Notes: generated from the sequence alone by a model not told the origin. A stretch of DNA of 64,000 nucleotides from Thermovorax subterraneus (GCA_021608145.1 JAKIHM010000012.1:1-64000); one strand, 5' to 3'. Shown: positions 52,102 through 61,646, numbered from the stretch's first letter. Program-made: numbers and translations.

Positions 52102-53207
52102 GAGGATTCCCCCTTTCCAGGGTCAGGATAGGCTTCCAGCAGCAGATCCCCGCCTATCACCTCGGCTGAATGAAATTTGAACCGTGGAGCTTGCTTTAGC
52201 TGGTCGATGGGAAGAATTCCAATAGAATCGATTCCATCGCCGCCTATTATCAAAGGAGCCTGGAACACCAGCAGTTTATCCACCAGATTCTCTTTTATGA
52301 AGGAAGCTATAAGGGTGGCCCCTCCTTCGACCAACACGCTAGTTATCCCCATACTGCCCAGGATTTCCATCAGCCGCTTAAGGTCTACCCTGCCATCGAC
52401 AGCGGGAACCTTTATCACTTCAACACCCTTTCCCTTCAGAGCATTGACCTTTTCGCTATCGGCCCTTTCCGTGGTGGCAAGTATTACCCGCCCGTCTTTG
52501 CATTCCAGCATCCGCGCGTCAAGGGGTATTCTGGCCCACGAATCCACCACTATCCTGAGTGGGCTTTTTCTTTCTCCCGGCAACCGACAGGTGAGAAGCG
52601 GGTCATCAGCCAGCACCGTGCCTATACCTACCATTACCGCATCGTACCAGCTCCTAAACTCGTGGGCTTTTATCCTGGCAGGTTCTCCTGTAATCCACCT
52701 AGATTCGCCCGAGGCCATAGCAATCTTGCCATCAAGGGACTGGGCTATTTTTGCGACGACAAAAGGCCTGCCAGTGGTGATATACTTTATAAAAACCTCG
52801 TTCAATTTTCTCGCTTCTTCTTCCAATATTCCGACTTCTACCTCAACACCAGCTTCTCTCAAGCGCTTTATACCCTTACCGGTTACCAGGGGATTAGGGT
52901 CGGTCATAGCCACCACAACCCTTTTTATCCCGGCCCTTATTATCGCATCGGCACAAGGGGGGGTTCTACCGAAGTGGCAGCAGGGTTCAAGGTTTACATA
53001 TAGCTCCGCCCCCCTGGCCCTTTCACCCGCCTGGGCCAAGGCTATCACCTCGGCATGTGGCTCTCCAGCTTTCCTGTGGTAGCCTTCGCCAACTATCTCG
53101 CCGTGCTTTACTATTACCGCCCCCACCATAGGATTTGGACTGGTGGTGCCTCTGCCCTTCTTTGCCAAGTCCAGCCCCCGTTTCATGAAGAAAACGTCTC
53201 TTTCCAT
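52086..53207 (-). CDS. ribD: Bifunctional pyrimidine deaminase/reductase
   Basis: 373 residues. The deaminase domain (about 1-145) has the zinc/catalytic HAEVIAL and PCCHFGRTPPCADAI. The reductase domain (about 150-370) has KIAQSLDGKIAMASGESRWITG and VEGGATLIASFI. It carries out the second and third steps from the GTP branch. I chose MERDVFFMKRG, preceded by GCGGAGGTATTTT. First gene behind the FMN riboswitch. Confidence 0.96.
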   Translation of the reverse strand: MERDVFFMKRGLDLAKKGRGTTSPNPMVGAVIVKHGEIVGEGYHRKAGEPHAEVIALAQAGERARGAELYVNLEPCCHFGRTPPCADAIIRAGIKRVVVAMTDPNPLVTGKGIKRLREAGVEVEVGILEEEARKLNEVFIKYITTGRPFVVAKIAQSLDGKIAMASGESRWITGEPARIKAHEFRSWYDAVMVGIGTVLADDPLLTCRLPGERKSPLRIVVDSWARIPLDARMLECKDGRVILATTERADSEKVNALKGKGVEVIKVPAVDGRVDLKRLMEILGSMGITSVLVEGGATLIASFIKENLVDKLLVFQAPLIIGGDGIDSIGILPIDQLKQAPRFKFHSAEVIGGDLLLEAYPDPGKGESSCLPA

Positions 53208-53221
53208 AAAATACCTCCGCA

Positions 53222-53252
53222 TAAAAAAATACCCTGCTGTCTTCAGGGTATT
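53222..53252 (-). terminator. Riboswitch-controlled terminator before ribD
   Basis: On the minus strand, AATACCCTG-N7-CAGGGTATT (9 bp) is followed by TTTTTAT, between the FMN riboswitch and the ribD ribosome site. With FMN bound it would stop transcription. Confidence 0.9.
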
Positions 53253-53274
53253 CTCGGATAAAATAATTAAACAA

Positions 53275-53411
53275 GTCTTCTCCCATCCAGACTTTACTGT
53301 CGGCTCCGGAATCTCACCGGATCAGCCTTTCGGCTCGCGGGCTTAAGGCTTTTCGCCTATCACCGCCGGTCAGGAATTGAAGGCAAAATGCCTTCTCACC
53401 TTGCCCCGAAG
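53275..53411 (-). promoter_or_regulatory. FMN riboswitch (RFN element)
   Basis: On the minus strand the leader shows the conserved RFN blocks in order: CTTCGGGGCAAGGTGAGA, then TTCCTGACCGGCGGTGATAG, AGCCCGCGAGCC, and GGTGAGATTCCGGAGCCGAC ending in GTCTGGATGGGAGAAGA. It senses FMN and controls ribD-ribE-ribBA-ribH through the following terminator. Confidence 0.97.
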
Positions 53412-53441
53412 ACTTTCTTAAAATTTGATTCAGTTTCTTTA

Positions 53442-53470
53442 ATAATACCATACAAAGCACGGGATTACAA
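53442..53470 (-). promoter_or_regulatory. Promoter of the rib operon
   Basis: On the minus strand, TTGTAA (-35) and TATTAT (-10) lie 17 bases apart, with TGG before the -10. Transcription would start about 25 bases before the riboswitch. Confidence 0.7.
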
Positions 53471-53560
53471 TACCGTTTTTTTAGAAGACTTAATATTCCA
53501 TGATCGAATAAGGTAAAATATTATTTAAAGCAGATACTCAAGTCGGGCAGGTGTTTTGGC

Positions 53561-54451
53561 ATGGGCTATCGCGACCTTTCTTTTGAAGAATTATCCCGCC
53601 AGGTTAAAAAAGCCGTTGAACTTTTATCCGATTGCGCAGTCTGCGCCCAGGAATGCCACGTGAACCGCCTAAAAGGCGAGAGGGGATTTTGCCGCACCGG
53701 CCGCTATGCGGTAGTGAGCAGCTGGGGACCTCATTTTGGCGAAGAGGAAGTGCTTGTAGGCACCCACGGCTCCGGCACCATATTTTTCGCCTACTGCAAC
53801 ATGGCCTGCAGATTCTGTCAAAACTGCGAGATAAGCCATTACGGCGAAGGCAGGGAAATGTCAGCTCGGGAACTTGCCGATGTAATGCTGGAATTACAAC
53901 AAATTGGGTGCCATAACGTAAACTTAGTGTCCCCCAGCCATTGCGTGCCTCAGATCATTGAGGCTCTGCAGCTAGCCGTAAAAGACGGTTTAAAAATTCC
54001 TCTCGTCTACAACACGGGCGGTTACGATTCGGTCCAAACCCTGAAATTGCTTGACGGCATCATAGACATATACATGCCTGACATAAAATTCGGCGACGAC
54101 GAAACGGGAAGGATTTATGCTTCCGCTCCGGGTTATTTTACCGTGGCAAAGCGGGCGGTAAAGGAAATGCACAGGCAGGTAGGGGACCTCGTAGTAGACG
54201 AAAAGGGGCTTGCAGTTAGAGGTTTGATAGTAAGACACCTCGTGCTTCCCAATGACCTTGCCCGGACAGAAGAAGTTATGAAATTTCTCGCTGAAGAAAT
54301 TTCTCCAAATACTTTTGTCAATATCATGGACCAATATTACCCCGCCCATAAGGCTCATAATGACCCCGTTCTTTCAAGACGCATAACTTCTCGAGAGTAC
54401 AGCCAAGCGTTAAAAATCGCCAAGGCCGCAGGATTAAAACGCATATACTAA
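53561..54451 (+). CDS. Radical SAM protein, pyruvate formate-lyase-activating-enzyme-like
   Basis: 296 residues. The radical SAM cluster motif CNMACRFC lies at about residues 86-93. An extra N-terminal cysteine set (CAVCAQECHVNR...GFC) suggests a second iron-sulfur site. The domain otherwise matches PflA-like proteins that stand alone from any glycyl radical enzyme. The target is unknown; no glycyl-radical enzyme is nearby. Monocistronic, convergent with the GT-GH130 gene, and divergent from the rib operon. Confidence 0.85.
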   Translation: MGYRDLSFEELSRQVKKAVELLSDCAVCAQECHVNRLKGERGFCRTGRYAVVSSWGPHFGEEEVLVGTHGSGTIFFAYCNMACRFCQNCEISHYGEGREMSARELADVMLELQQIGCHNVNLVSPSHCVPQIIEALQLAVKDGLKIPLVYNTGGYDSVQTLKLLDGIIDIYMPDIKFGDDETGRIYASAPGYFTVAKRAVKEMHRQVGDLVVDEKGLAVRGLIVRHLVLPNDLARTEEVMKFLAEEISPNTFVNIMDQYYPAHKAHNDPVLSRRITSREYSQALKIAKAAGLKRIY

Positions 54452-54500
54452 AAAAAGCGCGAGTTTCGCCTCAATTTCCAGGCGTTCTCGCGGCTTTCTT
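54451..54500. terminator. Bidirectional terminator between convergent genes
   Basis: A long GC-rich imperfect stem (GCGCGAG...CTCGCGGC with inner CGCC/GGCG) is flanked by AAAAAA on the left and CTTTCTTATT on the right, so it could end transcripts from both sides. Confidence 0.7.
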
Positions 54501-57500
54501 ATTCTAAAACATATTTGCTTTTCAGGCGCTGTCTTACTTTTTCCGGTATGAGGTCGCCCACTTTACCTTTTGCTACACATACGCTGGTGTCGGCAGCCCC
54601 GTAGTACACCAGGACCTCGTCTTCTTCGCCCAAGATTTCCTTTTCTTCAGCAGGTACCGCCCCGCACGTGAACACCACATTAGGTACCCAAGACTGGCCT
54701 TTTTCTCCGACTTCGTATTTGGTTTCCGGCGAAAGAATCGGGTTTGGCGAACGATACAGCACTCTTCCCGGATCATCCAGGTCAACCAGTACGACTCCTA
54801 GCCTGTATACCATTTCGTGGTCGACTCCGTGGTATATTAAAAGCCATCCGAACTTTGTTTTTAAAGGCTGCGCCCCTGCTCCTATTTTCAGGGAGTCCCA
54901 CATCATTCCGGCGCGCGGCCCCATTATTATTTTATGGCCTTCATGGGGCCAGGGGAACGCCAATTTGTCTGAATACGCGACCCAGATGCTGGGTTCTATC
55001 CTGTGGTATATTACGTAATTTCCTTTGATTTTTTCCGGGAACAGTATGGCATCTTTATCCCACACCCCGGGAAATGCCAATCCTCTCCTTTTCCACCGGT
55101 CGAAATTGCGGTTCAAAAAATCTTCCACTGAAATCGACGCGGCGGCTATTTGCGCAACAACCCCGTCGTAAGCCGTATAAAGCATTACTATCTCGTCGTC
55201 TATAACGACCACACGAGGGTCTTCGCAGCCCTTTAGTTCCTCCCTGGTTTCCGGAACGAAAATAGGGTGTTTTAACCTTTCCAGGACGTTATACCCGTCA
55301 GTTACGGCGAGGCCTATTCTAGACACTTCGTCCTGACCAAAAGCTCTGTAAAGCAGATAAACCTTATCCTTTATCCTCAGGCTTGCAGCATTAAGCACGT
55401 ATCTATTTTCCCACCAGTGTTCCTTTATAGGATTTAAAATCGGATTTTTTTCGTACCGTTCGAGCATACCTGCCGGCGGCCAATCTTCCAGTTCCTGTAC
55501 TACCACCTCTTCTTTAGGCGGCTTAATCCCCAAAAGCATGTCCAGCAGGTCCTGGTATTCCCTTCCAAGGCTTATCAGCTGGAAAACCTGATTCATTATC
55601 TCTTCGGGGTCATATCCCAACTCTCTGTATATTTCTTCCAGCAAGTCATGGTTGAACCAATCTCTCTCCACGTGCAGCGAAAGCGGAGTCGGCACCCCCT
55701 CTCCGCCTTTGAAGCTGAAGCTGGCCCATGTCCACGCAGAACACGGCAGGAAAGTCCCGTCCTCCAGGGTGAGCCCTAAACCGTAACCTTCGGCCATCTT
55801 TAAAAGGTACTCTGCTTCCCTTTTCTTTCCTTCTCCTTCAAGGTTTCTTGCAAATTCTTTAAGCCTTGCTACAAATTCCCTCTGATGCCAGTTTTCAAAG
55901 ACGCGGTGAGCTGAAAAAATTTCCCTGCCGTAATGCTTTGTTATTGAATTTACGAACTTTTGACCAACTTCTCTACGCTCTTTAGTGTAAATTTCCCATA
56001 TCTTGGAATAATGTTCGGCTTCGATTATGCTCTTTGCTATCCTCGTAAAATAGCGGAGTTTGGGGTACCTGCCACCCATCCCCTTGCCCAGATTTACTAC
56101 GGCTATCCTTGCCGTCAACCTGCTGTAGCGCGAAATATCTGCCCAGTCGTTCAAAACCGGAATCCTTTCCCTGCTGAGCACCAGTGGAAGCAATTCAACT
56201 TCTTCGAAGCTGTCAGGTCTCAGATTGTCCTGAAGCCACTCGTAAATATGAGCAAAGTATTCGGGCCGCTCGGTAAACTGGGCTAAAGTCAATATATCCC
56301 TTACGTCTACGTTGTCCATCAGCTCGCGCATGTTGCGGAAGTTAAGCCTTACCAATAAATTCCTCGGAGGGAATTCATAAAGGAGTTTCCTTAGCACATC
56401 CCACTTGACGCCGAGCACCTTTTTGTGGGGGAAGACCTCGAAAATTTTCTGACATACTTGTAATATACCTTCTTCAGTAGAGAGGTCTCCCGGGAAAATG
56501 CGGTCAACTACCCTTTCAAGTTCGCCCAGGAAATTTTCGAAGCGTCCGATTATTACTTTTGAGGTTTTCTCGGTTATTTCAAGGATATTCCTTATGTAAT
56601 CTTCAAAAGCTCTGCTATATTTTCGCTGCAGCCTTTTGAATATTTCGTTGGGATATATTTCCTTCCCAAGATAACCTTTTAATTTTTTTGGAAGCACAAT
56701 AGGGACTCCCGGCACGAATTCCAGATAGTCAAGAGGTGTAATCAATGGCTTTACTCCAGCGCGCCTTTTTTCAAACAGGAGTTTAAAGTTCCGTCTTTCA
56801 CTTAAAAAAGCTTTTTCCTGGGATTCTGCCAGGCTCTTCACTTTTGAGTTGATTATATCTCTTTCATCCGCTCCTATTTTTTTCAAAACCGAATCCAGTT
56901 TCAGAATTTCATTCGCGTATCCCGCTACCATGCCGTCGTAAACGCCGGCAAATGCATCTATGATGTCTTCCTTTAATACTTCCCCATTCGTTGAAAAAGC
57001 AGTTAGAAGTTCAAGGGCGACTTTCGCCCAAATTTCAACCGGGAACCTAAAGTCGCTCTTTTCTGAAGATGCGATTTTCTTTAAAGCTTCGCTCGTGTCC
57101 TTCTCTAATAGGGCCTCAAAGAGGCGCTCGTTGCGCTTAAAATTCTTCTTGAAAGATTCAACATATGTATCTACGTTTAGCTCCTCAAAAAGTGCATCCC
57201 CTTTTACTTCATGCACTGCATAAAAAACATCCGGTTTTTTCACTACAAATTCATCCTGCCAAATTTCTTCGTCGCGCAATATACATTCGAAAACCGTCCT
57301 CGACACCGCTTTGAAAACTATGTTGCGCTTTTGGTAAAGCGAGGGCGGGGATATTTTTCGGTCCAATTTTACTTCACATATTTTTCTCCCCCACCTTATA
57401 GCTGTCATAATAAGCCATGGAGTTATTCCATAGCCTCCTAAGTGCTCAGAACACTGGTCGAATTCTTTACATAGGTCCTCTACCAGGTCATGGGAAAATG

Positions 57501-58056
57501 CATATACTCCGCTCAAAGGGTCGGATACGCTTATCCCGTAAAATGCCGTAAGAAGCGGGGACACAAAAAGCTTGCCCGTAGTTTCTTCAAAGGGACTTCT
57601 CACGAAGCTTGCAATGGCCATATCGTATCCGCCGGAAACGGGATTGTATAATCCCTCTATGCATTGTGGGGTAATTCCCTTTTCTTGTCCACTTTCCAGG
57701 TCGGCCTCAAGCAGGATTACGTCTGACTCCAGCATTCGAGCCACTTCAAATATAGCCCTCGTGCTAAAACCTTTGCCTTTCGCTTCATCCGGCATTGAAA
57801 AGCAAAGGACCTCACCTTCTTCGCACGTTGCAATATTTTCCACAATTTCCCTTCCTGCAGGGTCTCCTGCACATACAATGAGCTTCTTATACCCGCCGGC
57901 AACCAGACTATTTCTTGCCGTTTCCAAAAGCCTCTTCAGTGTCTCCTCCTCGTTAAAAAAGGGTATACCAATTACCACATCTATTCTTTCATCCTTTAGG
58001 TTTTCTATAAGTTTCCTTACCTCTCTTGTGGCATCCTTAAGAAGCATCGATTCCAC
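54499..58056 (-). CDS. Glycosyltransferase-GH130 phosphorylase fusion protein
   Basis: 1185 residues, cytoplasmic, no signal peptide. Residues 1 to about 270 are a GT-A glycosyltransferase (VVIGIPFFNEEETLKRLL, LLEADLESG as DXD-like motif) close to the glucosyl- or mannosyl-glycerate synthase group. Residues about 290-860 are helical without a family I recognise. Residues about 865-1185 are a GH130 beta-mannoside phosphorylase-type five-bladed propeller (YEKNPILNP, catalytic Asp about 944 in GCEDPRVVV, GSPGLEYHG-like IYHGVDHE). It could make and phosphorolytically recover a mannose- or glucose-based compound. GTG start after AGGAGGTAAAAAT. Third gene of a three-gene operon. Confidence 0.82.
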   Translation of the reverse strand: MESMLLKDATREVRKLIENLKDERIDVVIGIPFFNEEETLKRLLETARNSLVAGGYKKLIVCAGDPAGREIVENIATCEEGEVLCFSMPDEAKGKGFSTRAIFEVARMLESDVILLEADLESGQEKGITPQCIEGLYNPVSGGYDMAIASFVRSPFEETTGKLFVSPLLTAFYGISVSDPLSGVYAFSHDLVEDLCKEFDQCSEHLGGYGITPWLIMTAIRWGRKICEVKLDRKISPPSLYQKRNIVFKAVSRTVFECILRDEEIWQDEFVVKKPDVFYAVHEVKGDALFEELNVDTYVESFKKNFKRNERLFEALLEKDTSEALKKIASSEKSDFRFPVEIWAKVALELLTAFSTNGEVLKEDIIDAFAGVYDGMVAGYANEILKLDSVLKKIGADERDIINSKVKSLAESQEKAFLSERRNFKLLFEKRRAGVKPLITPLDYLEFVPGVPIVLPKKLKGYLGKEIYPNEIFKRLQRKYSRAFEDYIRNILEITEKTSKVIIGRFENFLGELERVVDRIFPGDLSTEEGILQVCQKIFEVFPHKKVLGVKWDVLRKLLYEFPPRNLLVRLNFRNMRELMDNVDVRDILTLAQFTERPEYFAHIYEWLQDNLRPDSFEEVELLPLVLSRERIPVLNDWADISRYSRLTARIAVVNLGKGMGGRYPKLRYFTRIAKSIIEAEHYSKIWEIYTKERREVGQKFVNSITKHYGREIFSAHRVFENWHQREFVARLKEFARNLEGEGKKREAEYLLKMAEGYGLGLTLEDGTFLPCSAWTWASFSFKGGEGVPTPLSLHVERDWFNHDLLEEIYRELGYDPEEIMNQVFQLISLGREYQDLLDMLLGIKPPKEEVVVQELEDWPPAGMLERYEKNPILNPIKEHWWENRYVLNAASLRIKDKVYLLYRAFGQDEVSRIGLAVTDGYNVLERLKHPIFVPETREELKGCEDPRVVVIDDEIVMLYTAYDGVVAQIAAASISVEDFLNRNFDRWKRRGLAFPGVWDKDAILFPEKIKGNYVIYHRIEPSIWVAYSDKLAFPWPHEGHKIIMGPRAGMMWDSLKIGAGAQPLKTKFGWLLIYHGVDHEMVYRLGVVLVDLDDPGRVLYRSPNPILSPETKYEVGEKGQSWVPNVVFTCGAVPAEEKEILGEEDEVLVYYGAADTSVCVAKGKVGDLIPEKVRQRLKSKYVLE

Positions 58057-58067
58057 ATTTTTACCTC

Positions 58068-59093
58068 CTATACCGCCGGCACAAATGCCCTTTCACCATT
58101 ATTCTCTATTTGTTCTAATATCTGGTGAGCCAGGAGGAAAGTGACTATGGCTTCTGCCCCCTGGTTCTGGTTTACGCCATCGGGTGTCAGGGCATCATGG
58201 CAACCTTCGGTTTCCTTGTTTATGAGGGGAATTTCATTAATATTTTCACCCCAGTACCAGTTATAAGCCGTCTTTGCCTTCAGAAAATACTCCCTTTCTC
58301 CCGTCGCAATGAATGCCTGCAGGCACGCCAATATTACTGACGCAGCATCGACTGGTTGCTGGTCATAAAGCGGCATTGCGTTTTCCTTTTCCCACCATCC
58401 TCTATTGCCCACTATATTCAGATAGCCTTTTTTAAAGAGGGCATCAGTTAAAAATCCAAGGGTGTTCTTGGCCACTTCCAATACCTTCCTATCGCCACTC
58501 ATGGTATAGTAAGAAAATAATGAATGCGGCAGCAGGGCATTACAATACGTCAGTTTATCTTCGAACCAACACCATTTTCCAGCCGTATTTTCTTCATATA
58601 ATTTTACAAGCTTGTAGGCCATCTTTTTTGCAGCAGGATATAGTTCTTTATATACATTGAAATTGTTTATAAGATTGACTATGCCCAGGAGAACGTAAGC
58701 TACGGCTCTAGGGGCTTCCAAATTTAGGGCTTTTTCTAAACTTTTTTTGACCATTTTCAAGCTTATTTCTTTCACTTGACTCATATCGCTCGATGCAGAA
58801 AAGCTTGCAGCCATAAAAGCGCGTCCAATGCAGTCTTCTGAATTAAGTACTGGCACAAATCGGTCTTCCAGTTTCAGGTTGTTCCACAAGCCGTTTTCCT
58901 CCTGAGCTTGTTCCAGGAAGCTAATATATATCCGTGCAAGCTTCTCTCGCATATCGTCTTTCATGTCCACAGTCACAAGCAGTGCTCTCGCGTTGTCGTC
59001 CACCGTATAACCGCTGGATTTCTGTGGTGTAGATTTTTCGGCAAACTGGATTATTCCCGTGGAGTCGGTCATATTCATGAGGTGCTTATACAT
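58068..59093 (-). CDS. (alpha/alpha)6-barrel-like protein linked to a glycosyltransferase operon
   Basis: 341 residues with repeated paired helices typical of (alpha/alpha)6 toroids (GYTVDDNARALLVTV, EDCIGRAFMAAS, QQPVDAASVILACLQAF). Acidic and aromatic residues line the expected cavity. No named catalytic motif is certain. Proteins of this type are often found beside GT4 and GH130 genes in mannan- or glycoside-related clusters, and may be hydrolases or scaffolds. It overlaps the GT4 stop by 8 bases and lies 11 bases before the fusion gene. Confidence 0.7.
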   Translation of the reverse strand: MYKHLMNMTDSTGIIQFAEKSTPQKSSGYTVDDNARALLVTVDMKDDMREKLARIYISFLEQAQEENGLWNNLKLEDRFVPVLNSEDCIGRAFMAASFSASSDMSQVKEISLKMVKKSLEKALNLEAPRAVAYVLLGIVNLINNFNVYKELYPAAKKMAYKLVKLYEENTAGKWCWFEDKLTYCNALLPHSLFSYYTMSGDRKVLEVAKNTLGFLTDALFKKGYLNIVGNRGWWEKENAMPLYDQQPVDAASVILACLQAFIATGEREYFLKAKTAYNWYWGENINEIPLINKETEGCHDALTPDGVNQNQGAEAIVTFLLAHQILEQIENNGERAFVPAV

Positions 59094-60246
59094 CTTTCAC
59101 CGCCCTCCTAGTGAAGTTGGGCTTTAATATCTCCTCTATGATCTCCACGTAGCTTTTCGCAACTTGGGGCCATGTCATAGTCTTCCCCAGTTTGCCAGCT
59201 TTCCTTTCCAGTTGACTCTTTAAAATAGGGTCTTTTAGTATTCGATCTATTAGGGTAGCTAGTTCTTCTGGATCGGCCTGTGACGCGACAAGCCCTCTTC
59301 CATTTGCCAACATCTCGAGTGAATAGTCATAAGGTGTTGAAACGATCGCCCTCCCGCAACCTATCGCATACGAAAGCGTACCGCTTACTGCCTGATGCCT
59401 GCCGGGATACGGGGTAATGTAGACATCAGTCATATAGAGGTAATCTCCTATCTCTTCAAGGGTTAGGAATTTGTTGATAAAACGAACATTGTCGTGGAGG
59501 TTTAGGTCATCCACCAGCTTTTCTAGAGATTCACGGTAAACCTCGCCTTCTCGCTTTTTTAGTTTGGGATGGGTTTCTCCCACGATAAAATACAATATAT
59601 CCGGATATTTTTCTTTTAATATAGCTATGGCTTTAATCCCTATCTCGATGCCCTTTCCAGGCCCGATAAATCCGAAAGTAGTGACCACAGGCCTGCCTGA
59701 AACGCCGTAGGCTTCTTTCAGCCTTTCTCTTGGCTTTTCCCTGAAAACTGGCACTCCATGCGGTACCACGTAGATCTTATTGAGGGGTATTTTATAAACT
59801 TCGTGCAAAAGTTCTGCAGAGCGCTTAGTCATGCAAATTACTGCCGATGCGCTTTGTCCCAATTTCATAAGTATGCTCTTTTGACTTATCGTCGGCTGGG
59901 AAAGCACCGTATGAGTATTTAAGATGAAAGGCTTTTTCAGGTGAGCCACAAAATCGAGGAGGTAATTTCCGTCACAGCCGCCGAAAATTCCATATTCGTG
60001 TTCCAAAAGCACAAGATCCGTATAACTGGAATTGATGTATTCTGCTGAGGCTGCAAAATCCTCTTTGCACTCCTCATGAAGCTCAAATACCACTTCGGGA
60101 GGGTAAGAATAAGAAGAGCCATTGTCGGTGATGGCGAGTATTTTTACTTCTTGTCCCCACAAGGTAAGGTTGTCCCTCAAGTCTTTAGCAAATGATGCTA
60201 TACCGCATTCTCTAGGTGGATAGGTGGATAATATAGCCAGATTCAT
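59086..60246 (-). CDS. Family 4 glycosyltransferase
   Basis: 386 residues with a GT-B fold. The N-terminal domain (1 to about 165) has NLAILSTYPPRECGIASF and a HEYGIFGG acceptor loop. The C-terminal domain has VTTFGFIGPGKGIEIGIKA, FIVGETHPKLKKREG and the EX7E-like ITPYPGRHQAVSGTLSYAIGCGRA. GT4 enzymes are retaining and use UDP- or GDP-sugars. ATG 60246 follows GGGGGATGTCT. First gene of the operon with the (alpha/alpha)6 protein and the GT-GH130 fusion. Confidence 0.88.
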   Translation of the reverse strand: MNLAILSTYPPRECGIASFAKDLRDNLTLWGQEVKILAITDNGSSYSYPPEVVFELHEECKEDFAASAEYINSSYTDLVLLEHEYGIFGGCDGNYLLDFVAHLKKPFILNTHTVLSQPTISQKSILMKLGQSASAVICMTKRSAELLHEVYKIPLNKIYVVPHGVPVFREKPRERLKEAYGVSGRPVVTTFGFIGPGKGIEIGIKAIAILKEKYPDILYFIVGETHPKLKKREGEVYRESLEKLVDDLNLHDNVRFINKFLTLEEIGDYLYMTDVYITPYPGRHQAVSGTLSYAIGCGRAIVSTPYDYSLEMLANGRGLVASQADPEELATLIDRILKDPILKSQLERKAGKLGKTMTWPQVAKSYVEIIEEILKPNFTRRAVKDV

Positions 60247-60430
60247 AGACATCCCCCATTTCTATATATAATAAAAGGGTCTTTCCCCAATCCAATTCCC
60301 AGAAACACCACATACATTCTTATTATATATTTAAACAAGCTATATTATCCCACTTGCGGCGAATAGCACCATTGCCGGGAAATTTTTAAGAAAGACAGCA
60401 GGTATGTTGAAGGAGGAAAATCTCAAGAAG

Positions 60431-60463
60431 AAAATTAAAACTCTGACGTGAGATCAGAGCCTT
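60431..60463 (-). terminator. Attenuator-like hairpin in the leader of the GT4 operon
   Basis: On the minus strand, AAGGCTCTGA-TCTCACG-TCAGAGTTTT (10 bp with wobbles) is followed by TTTTAATTTTC, between the promoter and the GT4 start. It may be a regulated terminator. The rest of 60253-60777 shows no gene. Confidence 0.5.
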
Positions 60464-60521
60464 TAGGAGGAGAAAAATATATTGCTAGGAATATACATTA
60501 TAAAATCTTTTCTTATATTTT

Positions 60522-60550
60522 AAAGTATTACATTTTCTGTAGTTTGTCAA
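60522..60550 (-). promoter_or_regulatory. Promoter upstream of the GT4 operon
   Basis: On the minus strand, consensus TTGACA (60545-60550) is 17 bases from TACTTT (60522-60527). It would give a leader of about 270 bases that includes the hairpin at 60431-60463. Confidence 0.5.
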
Positions 60551-60777
60551 GGGATATGAGGACAAGGATGGCGTGAAGTTGTTTTAGGTTTTTATGCCCC
60601 ACCATTACTTTACACAGGATAGTTTTTGGAAGATTATACCGAAGATAGTTATGCCCTATAGAATAATTGGTATATATTACCATTATACGAACACAATTTC
60701 CCTTCCTTACTCACTCCCGGGTGTTAAAATAAAATTGTGTGTAGTGTATAATAAAATCTCCAGGGAAACTGGTAATT

Positions 60778-61075
60778 ATGGATAAAAATACCTATTACCA
60801 GACAGTTAAAAATATTGCTGTTCAGAAAGTATTAAACCAATATTGCTCTGCACAGGATCCCTCTCGTCCTGCCCTGAAAAAATTGCTGGAAGATTTGCTC
60901 GACTGGTTTATGTTGTCTGAACGCCAAATCTATCTCATGAAAAACGATAACGACATCAGAATCTCCCCTTCTCAATACCCTCAAAAGCCTCAATCTCCCT
61001 TATTCTGATGATGAGCTCAACAAAATCAAAGATAACCTCAAAAGCAAGCTGGAGCTATTATACTGGTCCACCGCC
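60778..61075 (+). pseudogene. Mutator/IS256-type transposase remnant
   Basis: Starts MDKNTYYQTVKNIAVQKVL and then LLDWFMLSERQIYLMKNDND, an N-terminal segment like that of mutator-type transposases. The next bases jump to another frame (LNLPYSDDELNKIKDNLKSKL), which suggests an internal deletion of most of the gene. It ends where the IS21 remnant begins on the other strand. Not functional. Confidence 0.5.
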
Positions 61076-61646
61076 AATATGTTCAAATATGTCCTTCAGT
61101 CCCTGAAACAGACATTCCTGGTTTTCACCTTTGAAAAGCTAGGTATATCCTGCGTTGCTGAAGGGAAACTACAGGTTCAGATAAAATCCGTGGTGCAATG
61201 CCCCGTTTTCGTAAAAGTCGGCTTCGCCGAAGTCCACCTGCGCTTCACCGGGGATATGTTCAAGCGGCAGACGGCAGGAGTTGTCCTAGTATATTTCTTT
61301 TTTCCTTACGGCCACGTAGCCTGCTACTGTGCGGTAAGAACAGTTAAACTGCCCTTGATATTTTTCACAGAGCCTGTCGTAAATCCTTTTTGTGGTATGC
61401 CTCTGCTTTTTGCGAGCTTTTTTATCTTCTTCAAGTCAATGGTCTATATCCACCCTGAAAGGGTCGAGTTTTGGGTAAGGTATTTTTAACTTCTTCAGCT
61501 TTAAGCCTGGTGTTCCAGTCCTCTCGATAGATATACTTACGTATTGTTTTTCGGTCTTTTTGGAACTCCCGGGCTATCTCACTGATATTTTGCCCTTTCA
61601 TAAAGAATGCTTTTCTGATATCATCAATTTGGGTCATTGTGAGCAT
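61060..61646 (-). pseudogene. IS21-family IstA transposase remnant
   Basis: The 5' end encodes MLTMTQIDDIRKAFFMKGQN and ISEIAREFQKDRKTIRKYI, the helix-turn-helix of IstA. The remainder is in several frames with stops but keeps recognisable stretches: CSYRTVAGYVAVRKKE, then IPGEAQVDFGEADFY with the catalytic-site Asp, then ECLFQGLKDIFEHIGG. The 3' third of istA and all of istB are missing. Decayed copy. Confidence 0.7.

Noticed and set aside
60463-60515. Known riboswitch in the GT4 operon leader
   Set aside because: The leader before the hairpin is only about 55 bases and lacks conserved blocks of any riboswitch class I know.
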